A DNA stretch of 64,000 nt, taken from positions 16,415,965 through 16,479,964 of the forward strand of contig NC_134514.1 of assembly GCF_027942865.1 (NCBI RefSeq), written 5' to 3'. A program made the position numbers and the translations under genes. Below are positions 48,682 to 62,819 of this stretch, piece after piece. The stretch comes from Odontesthes bonariensis (lineage: Eukaryota; Chordata; Actinopteri; Atheriniformes; Atherinopsidae). Under the pieces are notes generated by a model. It searched no databases. It worked only from the letters and a program-made list of their open reading frames with translations, and was not told the DNA's origin. Within the stretch, counting starts at the first letter, position 1; each line of letters starts with the position of its first letter.

Positions 48682-49185
48682 TGGACAGCTGCAGACGTCT
48701 GAGAGATCCAGACCGGAGAAGGATACCCAACGTGAGAGAAATAAGCTTTCAGTACCCATGATTCCTTGCACTCAGAGTGGCGGCAGAGAACACAATGATG
48801 TCACCTCCATCAGCTTCCACTGGACTGCCTTAAACCTGGATTTTTAAAATGCACCACTCCCAGAGACTCTGAGCAGAGACCCTCTGTACTCTGAGCCTGT
48901 TTATTTTTCTAAACTGAAGACGTCTCGTGTGCTCGTCGCACGTGGACAAGTACGCTACTATGCCAGAAGATCGAACAGGAACGGAGATCCTGACTGTTTT
49001 AGAGAACACTACATCACCTGGAGAGGCCTAATACTGTTCCTGCAGCGAATCAGCCAAAAAGAAAACTTACTACAAACTGCATCTCCCAGAATGCACTAAA
49101 AGCTCTGCATACAGGGTGCTGGAGATGGGTGCCTGTGTGGTACAATTCTCATGTATCGATATGATGGACAGATATCGTTTAAAAG

Positions 49186-49187
<2 letters not shown>

Positions 49188-49232
<45 letters not shown>
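49188..49232. repeat. (TG)n microsatellite in the sipa1l3 3' UTR
   Basis: About 22 uninterrupted TG units. In the transcript this is a long UG tract, a potential binding site for UG-preferring RNA-binding proteins (inference). Confidence 0.95.
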
Positions 49233-49233
<1 letters not shown>

Positions 49234-51740
49234 TGGTACAAAACTCAGAAGCATTACAGTACAGCAGTGCTTGTGCTTGAGGTGAGATGCATTTAGTGTC
49301 TTTGATGTGTGTGCGTGTGTTACTGTGAGAGTTTGAGTGTGAAAACAAAGCGATGAGCAAACTTGTTTACTGTAACACGAGACTTTTAGGCCACGTTATT
49401 TTTCTGTCCTCCATGTAAACGGATGAACTGTGGCCCACACATGTGAAACAAGCCATGAGTGCGTTGATCAGAGCGGATAGTTGGTGTAACAAAGCTCAGT
49501 GATGTAACGGCGTCGTATCTCCTGCTGTTGTTTTAAATCCCCCCGTTTACTGCAGTGCCCCATCATCTCAGATCTAACGTACCGAATCACTATGGTTACT
49601 CTTGGTTATTAACAGGAGGTCTTTGAGCAAATGGTTGTGACATTTTGAGGATTTTTGCTTTCTTCTGGAGTGTTGAATGAGAGAGCTGATGTGCACAGAA
49701 GTATGTACTAAAGACAGTAAAGAGAGAAGTTATTACGACAAAAGTAAGTCCTAATTATATGTTAAGCTGGTTGTAAAGTATCACCAGAGAGGAAAGGAGA
49801 TGAAGCTTGGCGCTTCAGTATCATTCGTGTTAAAAAGGTAACGCACAGCGATGGCAGTGACACCGAACTCATCTCTGTCTTGTGTTTGTTTACATTCAGA
49901 AACATGAAGAGGACCGAAAGAGGACTCTTCTAATCTGTTTTAACACATCGTGTCCGGTTGGTTCAAGTCCTGATGATCAGAATTAACATAACGTTTGGCC
50001 AGTAAAAGTTTGCTAAATTCTCGGCTGGTTGCCTGGAAACTGGGTCTAGTGTAGCACCAAATTGTGCAACCCGTTAGATCCTGTGACTGAAGCTTGCTGC
50101 TGTCGGAGGGCCTTCGGTCACAGCGGATTCTGCGCTGCCTGTTAATATCGGACCGAGCGGCATGGAGCCTCTCATCAAAACTCTCTTCAAGAAGGAAACG
50201 AGTTGAACTCCTCAGTGTCCAACTTTGCCAGTCGAAGCTGTGACCACTAACGTACGCTTACAGGGAAAGTTTACTGCACACGAACTTCATTCAACAACAA
50301 AGCTCCTTGATATCAGAACCAGTGTGTGTGTGTGTGTGTGAGAGGATTTCCCCCATTTTCTGTAATGAACCCACATGAACACACAACACTGTTTAAACAG
50401 CTAAAATCCTTAACCACGTTGTCTACTAAAGCTATTTTTCCTACAGAAATGTGTGTGTTTTGGATGCTGGTGCTTGATTCACCCCTGCAGAGGAAAAAAA
50501 TCTTGAGATATTTCTGATAAAAAATGTTTTTTTTTTTAATCATCTTTTCCTGTAGTCTGACGGACAGCCGCTCGTCGTCAGGTCGCCTCTTTGGATCTGG
50601 ATCTGTTTAAACTCTCTGACCCGCTCAGGTTCCTCCCTCCGATGCTGTTAATGACACCATATCATCAGATAGGGAAGCGTGATGCAACGCAGTTTAAATT
50701 AGTGCATCATCGGAGATTTAGCGCTGCTGCTGAGACACTTTTAGGCGTCCCTTTAATGTTTGTGTGATGCAGGACTGATGGAAAAGATGTTTGGACCCGA
50801 CCAATAAGGACAAAACAACCTTAACTGGTTTTCTTAAGGCTGACTAAATGCTGTGACTGTGTTTGAACAAACCTGTTCTGCCCTTTTCTTGTTTAATTCA
50901 CACGAGAGGGCAACAGTGCGACTTTGAACTGAAAAAAAAAAAAAAACTTCTTCTTGGATCTATAAAAACGTCGGCACCAACTTTAACGCCACCACCTTCT
51001 CTGATTTGCAGCGTCTTCTTTAGACGTGGTCATAACTCTGGACCAGTCGGGCCTCTCCGACCCTCCTAACTATTTTTGTTTTGTTCAGGTTTGACGGACG
51101 ATCCTTCATCCACACGCAGCTTTGCAGGTGTTTCTTTCTGTGATTTTAATGAGTCTTAATCTTTAGTTTGCTTTGTAAAAGGGGGCGAGGTTTCTTCCTA
51201 TACATATATCTATATATCATGTTCATATTATGTATACTTTTATGCTATTTAAAGCGTACACAAAACCCTCTGCTGACCAAATCAGTAAAGCATTATATTG
51301 GTAATATTGTATGACTAGGTTTTTCTTCTTTAGATGTTAAATATTTTTATAATTTATTTTTTAACACGTTGGCCACTGCTGCGGAGCGTCACGAAGACGA
51401 GAGGGTACTGCGTCTCATCTCATCTCATCTGTGTACAAACTGATCTCTATGATTCCACTTTTCCCTTCTTTTCCCCCTCTGGGCTCAGCGTTCCTCTTCG
51501 TGTCGGTGCTTCCTGCATGTGGCAGAGGTACGGGAAGCAAAGTGTCGTTTTCTTTGGGTTGTAATAACTTGTACATTCAAAAGTGTAAATTATGTTTTCA
51601 TTATTTTATAAAAAATATTAAATCAATTATCAGAGCTTTTGGTTCCTTTTGTTCTTTGACTTTTGTGGTCAAATAGAAATGAGACGTGTCAATAGACTGT
51701 TTAAATTTAGTGTGCGCACTGTGTTTGTTTTATCATGGAA

Positions 51741-51746
51741 ATTAAA
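51741..51746 (+). terminator. sipa1l3: Polyadenylation signal ATTAAA, sipa1l3 candidate
   Basis: A common variant of AATAAA, followed by T/TG-rich sequence (CTTTTTGGATGC…TTGTCTCC). It is the last candidate before the opposing rrm1 signal. Confidence 0.5.
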
Positions 51747-51885
51747 GACTTTTTGGATGCTTAAATCAGATATTTGTCTCCATTTAGATAGAATTTAGTC
51801 TCCGTCTAAATCAGTCTCGATTCTGGCCACGAACCTTAAAAAGCAGCCGGTTTTTACCTCAGACACGATATCTGGCATGAAAAAC

Positions 51886-51891
51886 TTTATT
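51886..51891 (-). terminator. rrm1: Polyadenylation signal AATAAA of rrm1
   Basis: On the minus strand AATAAA lies about 225 bases beyond the rrm1 stop codon. It predicts a short 3' UTR ending near 51870, about 100 bp from the expected end of sipa1l3. Confidence 0.75.
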
Positions 51892-52116
51892 TTCTTCGAC
51901 AGTCACGTCCGACATAAAATACATTTCGGTTGTTAGAGGTTGGCGTCTTTCACCGCAGTGAACAAGTTGACAAAATATCAATATAAATTTATTCTATACA
52001 TTCTGATAAGCGCTGAAAAAGTGCGCTCAGTCAGTGAAAAAGAGCTCAAGTATCAAGTATGAACTGCTGTGGAGGCGTTTTTTAATGACGACGTCGAGTC
52101 AGAGCAGAGACGGCGT

Positions 52117-52299
52117 CTAAGATCCGCACATGACGCAGTCGTCTCTGTTCTCCAGAGAGCAAACTATGGCCGCGGCGTTTCGCTCCTGCACCGAAGCCGC
52201 GGTCGGCTGCTCCTCCTTCAGCTTCTCTTTGTTCAGGGTGAACTGGATGGGGTTCGCGGCGGGCTTCGTCCTCAGGTAGTACATCCCCGTCTTTAGGCC
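52117..52299 (-). CDS. rrm1: rrm1 coding exon 4 (residues 731-790 and stop)
   Basis: Encodes [20 protein letters not shown] and [20 protein letters not shown], ending [13 protein letters not shown] and TAG. The CxxC pair shuttles electrons from thioredoxin/glutaredoxin to the active site. Acceptor TCTTGTCAG on the minus strand. The linker before it is two residues shorter overall than in human. Confidence 0.96.
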   Translation of the reverse strand, partial: GLKTGMYYLRTKPAANPIQFTLNKEKLKEEQPTAASVQERNAAAIVCSLENRDDCVMCGS

Positions 52300-55200
52300 C
52301 TGACAAGAGAGGAAACGGTGAGTTGGGCCTGTGCCTTCACATTAACAGCGTCACTTTAGTCCCGCAGGAGTCGCTTACTTGTTTCCAGCCGTAGAAGTGC
52401 ATGCTGGTCAGTTTGCCGTAGTTTGGCTCAGCGATGTGGATGTTCAGGGACTGGCTCTGGTCGATGAAGGCGCCGCGGTCGGCGGCCATCTTCAGTATGG
52501 TCTTCTGAGAGATTTCCCAAACGGTTTTATACAGCTGCTTCAGGTCCTCTGGGATTTCACTGATTTCCTGTCGGAATAAAAAAATGCACAAAAATATTTT
52601 AAAATCCAAAAGAGTGTCGTTACTGGAGCTGAAACTAGTGGCTCAAGAGGATCCAAGCAGCTCCAACGAGTCATTCTGAAAGAAAAACTCCTGTAAGCAC
52701 AATAAATTTGACTTTTTTTTTTTTTAGGTTGGTCAAAACTTTAATGAAGACTGTTTCACCCATTTGATCTTCCAGCGCAAATAACAGCGTCTCCATGAAA
52801 GATCTTTAATTTCTTCATCAAGCCTCACAATAAAAAGCAGCAAATGCTTAAACTACTTTCCACAGGCTGTAACAATATGAATCTCACGTTCTACCAGCGT
52901 CTCGTTCAGTGTCTGACACGTTCGGGGGGAATTAGATGCACAGACGTTACCTGAATGGATCCGTTGTTTGCGATCAGCTTGTTCTTCATCTCCTCGTTCC
53001 ACAGCCCCCTCTCCGTCAGGTCTTTGAGCAGGTGGGGGTTAACGATCTGGAACTCGCCGGAGAGGACCCTGCGGGTGTAGATGTTGCTGGTGTAGGGTTC
53101 GATGGACTCGTTGTTGCCCAGGATCTGAGCGGTGGAGGCTGTGGGCATCGGGGCCAGCAGCAGGCTGTTCCTCACGCCGTGTTTGGCGATCTTCTCCTTC
53201 AGCAGCTTCCAGTCCCAGAGGTCTGTGGGTGTCTTGTTCCACATGTCGTACTGGAGGATGCCCTTGCTGACGGGGGACCCGTCGTACGTCTCGTAAGGGC
53301 CGAGCTCTGCGGCCTGTTCGCAGCTCACCTCCAGAGCAGCGTAGTAGATGGTCTCAAATATCTGTGTGTTCAGCAGCTGAGCCTCGGGGCTTTCGAATGG
53401 GTAACGCATCAGGATGAAAGCATCTGCTAAACCCTGGACGCCGATCCCTATCGGCCTGTGGCGCATGTTGGACCTCTCCGCTTCAGGCACCGGGTAGAAG
53501 TTGATTTCGATGATCTTGTTCAAGTTTTTGACGATCACTTTGGTCACGGATGCCAGTTTTTTAAAGTCAAAAGTCCGCTCGGGGGTGACGTACATGTTGA
53601 GAGCGATGGAGGCCAGATTACAGACCGCTACCTCGTCCTTACTGGTGTACTCAACAATTTCCGTGCAGAGGTTGCTGCATTTGATGGTGCCCAGATTCTG
53701 CTGGTTGCTCTTCCTGTTGCAAGCATCTTTGTACAGCATGTATGGTGTACCCGTTTCCGTCTGGGACTCAATGATGGCGTGCCACAGCTGCTGAGCCTTC
53801 ACCACCCGCTTCACCCTCCCCTCTTTCTCGTAGTTAGTGTAGAGCTTCTCAAACTCCTCCCCCCAGCACTCGTCCAGGCCCGGACACTGGCTCGGACACA
53901 TCAGGGACCAGTCCTGGTTGCTCTCCACCCTCTTCATGAACAGGTCGGGGATCCAGAGGCCGTAGAAAAGGTCTCTGGCTCTCTGCTCCTCCTTTCCCGT
54001 GTTCTTCTTCAGCTCTAGAAAGTCGAACACGTCAAAGTGCCAGGGCTCTATGTACATGGCGAAGGCTCCGGGCCTCTTGTTGCCGCCCTGATCGACATAG
54101 CGTGCGGTGTTGTTGTAGACTCTCAGCATTGGGACGAGCCCGTTGGAGTTGCCGTTGGTACCCGCGATGTAACTTCCGGTCGATCTGATGCAGCTGACCG
54201 CCACCCCGATGCCTCCGGCGGATTTGGAGATGAGGGCGCATTGCTTCAGGGTGTCATAAATGCCTTCGATGCTGTCGTCTTTCATGGCGAGGAGGAAGCA
54301 GCTGGACAGCTGTGGCCGGTTGGTTCCGGCATTAAAGAGGGTCGGAGAGGCGTGGGTGAACCACTTCTCTGACAACAGGTTGTAGGTCTCAATGGCGGCA
54401 TCTATATCTCTTCCGTGGATCCCAACGGACACTCTCATGAGCATGTGCTGCGGGCGCTCAGCCACTTTGCCGTTGATCTTCAATAGGTAGGAGCGCTCCA
54501 GAGTCTTGAAGCCGAAGAAGTTGTAGGAGAAATCTCTGTCGAAAATGATGGCCGAGTTGAGACGGTCTTTGTTCTCCAGAACAATGTCGAGCGTCTGCTT
54601 TGAGATCATGGGGGAGTGGCGTCTGTTCAGAGGGTTGACGTAGGTGTACAGGTCCTCCATCACCTCACTGAACACTTTCTTCGTCTCTTTGTGCAGGTTT
54701 GACACGGCAATCCGCGCGGCGAGGATGGCATAGTCGGGGTATTTAGTCGTTAGAGTGGCGGCGATCTCAGCTGCAAGTGTGTCGAGCTCCACGGTGGTGA
54801 CGCCGCTGTACAAGCCCTGGATCACCTTCATCGTGATCTGAGCCGGATCCACAAAGTCGGGGTTGAGTCCGTAGCAAAGCTTCTGGATGCGAGAGGTGAT
54901 TTTATCAAACATGACACGCTCCTGGCGTCCATCTGGAAAGACAAAAATGCAGAAAACACCTCAGTCCGTGCAAACAGTTCGAATTACAAGCTAAACTAAC
55001 ATAGTCAACCAATATAATGACTAAACACCAAAATCCCAAACCAAAACAGTTAAACTTGGCATTCCAGAACATTCAGTTGCTTCAGATAAAAAATAAAAAA
55101 AAAACGGAGTAAAAACAATTTCACCGATAATAAGCAGAGTTTTGGTTTAACTGGCTCCAGTATCATTCGTCTCCAACACCGTCAAGGCTCAAAGAGTTTG

Positions 55201-56500
55201 TATTTACAGAAAATACATTTTCAGAATGCTTACATGTTGGATTGTGGTTAAAAATTAAGCTTTTAGCTGCTAACTCAACTACTTCAGAGATGTTAACCAG
55301 CCTGCTTCTATAAAGACTGTGTTGGAGCAAAGTCAAACTGATCTATGCTGAACTAAAAATAAAATCACCAAATGATGCAGCACTAATGTCTTCTGACTGT
55401 GAGAAGAGGTCTGCTGACACTGGAAGAACTGCAGTCTTAACCAATAATGTCAGTCTTCTCTCTTCTGCTGTGGTTTACAGTGATTTTAAAGCAGCAGCAT
55501 CAATGTGTCGCTATAATATACAGTAAGACGATATCTGGTAAGGTTTCACAACCTTGAAGCAATAAAACGAAGCTAAAATGTATTGATATCAAAAAGCATT
55601 TAACGGAATGGCTACCAAGCAACACACAGACACAGTTGGGAGCAGGCTTAAAAACTTTGGAGATTTTAGGATTCCAGAAGCCTTTTTTTTAATCCACAAA
55701 ACGTTATATAAATTAATATGGACGTCAAAAAGTAGCCCTTTCTGTAATTACTGAGAGACATTCCGTCTTCTCCTTTTACCCACATCAACCACACAAGAAA
55801 TAAGAAATAACAACAAATCTGGCGCACTAATACCGACGAAATGCGGCCACACAGCTGCGCGTGCACGCAATATTTTGCAAAGGAACATTTTCGAACGTGC
55901 TCTGCCAATCAAAACCAGGAACCGGAATTAGATGTTTAATAACCTGCCACTACATGTAATCATTGATTTCCCTGAAACTCATAACCATAGGCGGACTTTG
56001 CTCACCTGACTCAGATGGGCCTGTTAAATTTTGATTTTTGGCGCCATCTGTAACAAAGGCTCATAGCCGGGTTCATAAACTCAGAAGGAAACAAAAAAAC
56101 ACAGTATATAACTACTTTAATCGTTAATGTAAACCGTTTAATCGGCAGGTTATCGAGATGAATTTTCGCAAATGCCATTATTACAGCCCAACGCTACTTG
56201 GTTTGTAAAATAGTGTCAGTCTGCCTCTCTGACTGTAGTCTGCTAGTTAACTAACTTAAGCTAGTAGTCATTGGGCTTGAGCACTAGTTAACGTTAACTC
56301 GCACTGGCTCGTTAAATCAGCCATGTAATGCAAGTTTCTGTCGTGTGAAAAACCACCCAATCTGTCAGGCAGAGGAATCGGTACTATATAATAATCATAC
56401 TGAATCATCCTCATAGCTGATAGCACAAAAGCTACCGGAGGCCCGCGTTACACAGCTCCTGAATTATTAAACACAACTCACCTCTCTTGATCACGTGCAT
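52117..56500 (-). CDS. rrm1: rrm1, ribonucleoside-diphosphate reductase large subunit, complete coding span
   Basis: Four exons join in frame to 790 residues; human RRM1 has 792. The enzyme reduces ribonucleoside diphosphates to deoxy forms for DNA synthesis as a cytosolic complex with RRM2. With numbering equal to human through most of the chain, the active-site cysteines C218 (LSSCFLL), C429 (SNLCTE) and C444 (VAVCNLA), N427 and E431, and the C-terminal redox pair CVMC (ending CVMCGS) are all present. The N-terminal ATP cone (MHVIKRDGRQERV…) and loop residues around D226 and R256 are intact. The unusual point is gene structure: residues 7-667 lie in one exon, while human RRM1 has 19 exons. 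It is not a processed pseudogene, since three introns, start, stop and all catalytic residues are kept. Tail-to-tail with sipa1l3. Confidence 0.97.
52379..52567 (-). CDS. rrm1: rrm1 coding exon 3 (residues 668-730)
   Basis: Encodes [40 protein letters not shown] and [11 protein letters not shown], close to human. Acceptor CGACAG and donor GTAAGC on the minus strand; phase 0 at both ends. The 79-bp intron to the next exon is near the minimum for vertebrates. Confidence 0.96.
52951..54932 (-). CDS. rrm1: rrm1 coding exon 2, giant 1982-bp exon (residues 7-667)
   Basis: A single uninterrupted frame from [11 protein letters not shown] to NNGSIQ carries most of the ATP cone, the specificity-site region, all three active-site cysteines and the ten-stranded barrel. 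Acceptor TCTTTCCAG and donor GTAACG on the minus strand. In human this part is divided among many exons; here no internal intron remains. Conservation of the protein is very high throughout, with no stop or frameshift. Confidence 0.97.
56482..56500 (-). CDS. rrm1: rrm1 coding exon 1 (residues 1-7)
   Basis: A 19-nt coding segment, ATG to MHVIKR plus one base, followed on the minus strand by GTGAGT. Joined to exon 2 it gives MHVIKRDGRQERV, identical to the human N-terminus as recalled. The 1.55-kb intron after it (54933-56481) is AT-rich, with no other feature recognised. Confidence 0.93.
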
Positions 56501-56691
56501 CCTGGTAAAGTACGAGGTTTCCCGTGTCTTCAGAAAACAAGCTGAACCCCTGTCCACTATCAAAATGTGCAGATGAACACTGACTCCGCTCAATCTCACA
56601 GGAGAAGCCGCGAAAGACACCCGAAACTCCCGCTAACACTGCATATGTACGAAAGGCGTGACTTCCGCAGGAAGATGGACGTCAATTTTGA

Positions 56692-56789
56692 CCAATCAGC
56701 AGCGATAAACTGTGAGGCTTAATTTCTGTGGACCAATCAGAGGAATGGAAATATTGCTTCTGTTTTTCCGGTTATCCAATCTGGCGGGA
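56692..56789 (-). promoter_or_regulatory. rrm1: Probable rrm1 promoter: three CCAAT boxes and an E2F-like site
   Basis: CCAAT occurs at 56692-56696, 56733-56737 and 56776-56780 (spacing 41 and 43 bp), followed at 56783-56789 by GGCGGGA, an E2F-type core. All lie about 190-290 bp upstream of the rrm1 start codon. Paired or tripled NF-Y sites with E2F sites are typical of S-phase genes, which fits rrm1. No TATA box in rrm1 orientation was seen. Function is inferred. Confidence 0.6.
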
Positions 56790-56900
56790 CAGATAAGTGA
56801 GTTATAAAAGGCCTTTTTTTTCGTTAGGATTGACAGTATTATCCAGTATATAGAGCACAAGCATGCAGCATTTATACATGTTATTACATGGTGACTGTCA

Positions 56901-58445
56901 TTAAGACACACCTAGAAAAGATTCAAAAGAAAAATATATTTTGCAAACCTTTACAGAAAGGAAAAACATTCAACATCCAGAACTTCAGTAAAGTTTTCTT
57001 CAGTTTTCAAGATTATTAAAACACAACTATTAAGGTACTTTGGATAATTATAGTTTCCAGGAAGACTGGAAGAGTAGCAGGTCTTTAAAGGTTAACAAGA
57101 AATACTGCTTATCTTTAGTTTACAAAGTGTTCTTATTGTGCTGTTCATTTATCTGGGACCACAATATGGTGTTTTACAAAATATGTAAGATACTCATAGA
57201 AGTTAGCAAAGATTTGATCACCCAAAGTTTAACCTGAGCTGTATTGATTGATTAGAAGAAAATGTAAAAAATACTGTGCATGAAAAACATCAAAATAGTT
57301 TCTGAGCAGCAGACAATATGCCCCAAATTTTTTATTTGTTTTTTATTTTTTTTTGTCACAAACATGCTGCTGATTATGACAAGATGATGGCATCAGAACA
57401 TTTTTTAACCTGCAATTACTTGAACTGTTAATCAGTCATAAAAACGGTTCTAAGTTTTCACTTCAACAACTAATCGATGAATCAAGTTTCCTTCCAGCAC
57501 CCATAAATGCCTCTTGGTCAGACACAGAAATGTTGAAACTGGGAACAAATTATACCGAATAGCCTATCTTAAATGTGAGATTATTTAATTCAAAGGAATA
57601 CATATGTTCTTATAAAAAGTGATCGCAGAATTAATCCTATTCATTTTCATAAAATTTCATATAATGTATTATTTGTATATATATAATTATATAGCATATA
57701 ATTTCGAAATTTACATGTGAATAAATGCTAAGAATAGCACTTGCCTCTGTAATAAACTGGATTAGTGTTAAAATAAACTGGGATGCTCAAATGAAGCGCA
57801 GGTACCTCACACCTATATTTTTAGTATTGTTGACAGAAGTTCCTCTCCCAACCGCTAGGTGGCGGTGGCTACACAAGGTTTCTCCAACTAATTGAATGAC
57901 ACCAAAGAAGTAACGCCTTTGACTACAGACGTGTCCCATGATGAATAAACGTTGAATTTCTTCGTTTTTATTTGACCTGCTGCGACTGGGGAGTTTTGGC
58001 AAGCTTCCTATGCGATAAACTCGTCGCCTTTTCTGTCACTATTAGCTGTAAATGGATGCCAATGAGTTCTAACAAAGCGGTCAAGAGTTGCTTGTTTTTG
58101 GACGAGAGCCGCTGCAGATAGACAGGCTTAACCGGCTCATTTGTGAAATATAATTTAAATCTGACACAACTTGATCAAAACCGCTTCAAAGTCAGCCTTG
58201 CTTTCCGTGAACTGCGCTGCAGAGGATGCATCGAGGTGTTACACGTCAGCATACAGACTTTTAGGAGGTAATGATGGATCAGTATGTTGAAGCAGGAGAA
58301 CGGGCTGTTGCAGATGTTTCCTCCGGGTCTGCTTATCTCTTCTTCGTGCTCCACTTCCTGGGTGAATTTTCCTCTTACGTCCTGCACAAGTTGGTTTGGA
58401 CACGTAGCTGTTAGAAGGACAGACTGAGCGACATAACCCGCAGCC
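56901..58445. other. Intergenic region between divergent rrm1 and qpctl
   Basis: AT-rich from about 56900 to 57750, then more mixed. It contains a CTCF-like motif (57852-57865) and the qpctl promoter/5' UTR near its right end. A TATAAAAG at 56803-56810 points rightward, but no gene start follows within 1.5 kb, so it is not assigned. Confidence 0.6.
57852..57865 (+). promoter_or_regulatory. CTCF-like motif, plus orientation
   Basis: CCGCTAGGTGGCGG matches the CTCF core with one purine swap (G for A at position 3). It lies between the divergent rrm1 and qpctl genes. Binding is inferred from the motif only. Confidence 0.45.
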
Positions 58446-61810
<3,365 letters not shown>

Positions 61811-62580
61811 ACACGAGAGACCAGGTGCAACAGTAGACTCTACTGAACTGGAGAATTCAATACCAAAGACTTGTCCCTGCTGGATGAGATGGCCTAAAGG
61901 CCCTCGGAAGTGGATTCAGAGTCTTAATTAAAGTGACTGTATGAGCTGATGAGCATTGTTCATGAGGAGCAGGGAGATACGTGTGAGTTCCAGATGAATA
62001 CGTTTGCTTTGGTACTGTGAAAAGACAAAAAGCCTTATCAGCCTTACTGATTGTTTACCCTGTTAATCTGATGGATATGCACTTTGTCTTCTTAAAGACA
62101 GACTTATGATCAGCGGGGCTCCCAGAGAACACCTGTGAAACGCTTCTCCTGACTTTGCCTTCAGGTCTGTGAAGACCCTCACCCTCCCCGGCTGTTTTTT
62201 TTTTTTTTTTTTCTCCTTCAGGTGCTCGTTGCGTTAACCACCATTGTAATTATGATTATTAAAGCTTAAAGAAAAAATATCCGACATCTGTTGGTTTTAC
62301 ACCACGTTAAAGTTTACCAGAGTTCACATAATTTTCTGCAACTTTTAAGCTGTTACAAGATTCTGCAACTTCTGGATACAGCACATGGGGGAATATTCAC
62401 CACCGTAGACCCTTAAACGAGTTGCAAACTTCATTGCACATGTATGAAGGATATGTTGCATTTAATCCAGCTACGTGTTACTTAATTTAAATTGTCTTGA
62501 ACAGTTTTCTGTCAATGTTTAAGTCCTGGTACAATGTCTGCTTGTTCATGTTTTGGTAATAAACTGTCAATGACTTCAGA
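61811..62580 (+). other. qpctl: qpctl 3' UTR (predicted)
   Basis: Non-coding, with a poly-T tract at about 62195-62211. Candidate signals are ATTAAA at 62258-62263 and AATAAA at 62558-62563; the latter sets the longest form. Confidence 0.65.
62558..62563 (+). terminator. qpctl: Polyadenylation signal AATAAA of qpctl
   Basis: Canonical hexamer about 750 bases after the qpctl stop; the expected cleavage point is near 62575-62585, where the opposing SIX transcript should also end. Confidence 0.65.
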
Positions 62581-62595
62581 AAATGAGACTTCAGA

Positions 62596-62606
62596 TTTAT
62601 TTTATT
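62596..62606 (-). terminator. Overlapping AATAAA signals of the SIX-family gene
   Basis: On the minus strand two AATAAA hexamers overlap by one base (62601-62606 and 62596-62601), about 50 bases after the predicted stop codon. They imply a very short 3' UTR. Confidence 0.55.
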
Positions 62607-62656
62607 TAAAAAAAAAAAAGTTTTTTAAAAAGCAGCACAAGGATGGCTGAGCCAAG

Positions 62657-62819
62657 TTAGATGTTTGGATGGCATCCAGATGTGTGAAGAAGAGGTGGAT
62701 GAAAGAGGGGTGGTGGTGTAGGGCGGTGTCGGCGGGGATGAGGGCTTCCTTGAGGAGAAACATCGTTGTCGGAGGACAGGTAGACTTCTGAATGTCCTCC
62801 AGCGATCTGTGTTTGAAAC
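62657..62819 (-). CDS. SIX-family gene, last coding exon (C-terminal tail)
   Basis: After acceptor TCTTGTTTCAG (minus strand) the phase-2 junction reads [20 protein letters not shown], then [11 protein letters not shown] and a Pro/His-rich end, stop TAA at 62657-62659. [12 protein letters not shown] resembles the SSEDEKTPSGTP motif of SIX1/2 tails. The matching phase and motif support it. If this exon is not used, the previous exon would end at 63470. Confidence 0.6.

Larger units (their letters stand above)
48682..51765 (+). other. sipa1l3: sipa1l3 3' UTR (predicted)
   Basis: No coding exon was seen after the stop. The region contains a (TG)n at 49188-49232 and another at about 50322-50340. 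Candidate polyadenylation signals ATTAAA lie at 51617-51622 and 51741-51746; the second would give a UTR of about 3.1 kb. The exact end is unknown. Confidence 0.6.

Noticed and set aside
52936..54372. Plus-strand frames of 97-186 codons opposite rrm1
   Set aside because: Shadows of the highly biased rrm1 coding exon; they follow its codon structure on the complementary strand.
56803..56810. TATAAAAG near the rrm1 promoter
   Set aside because: It points away from rrm1 and is 1.6 kb from qpctl; no start follows it.
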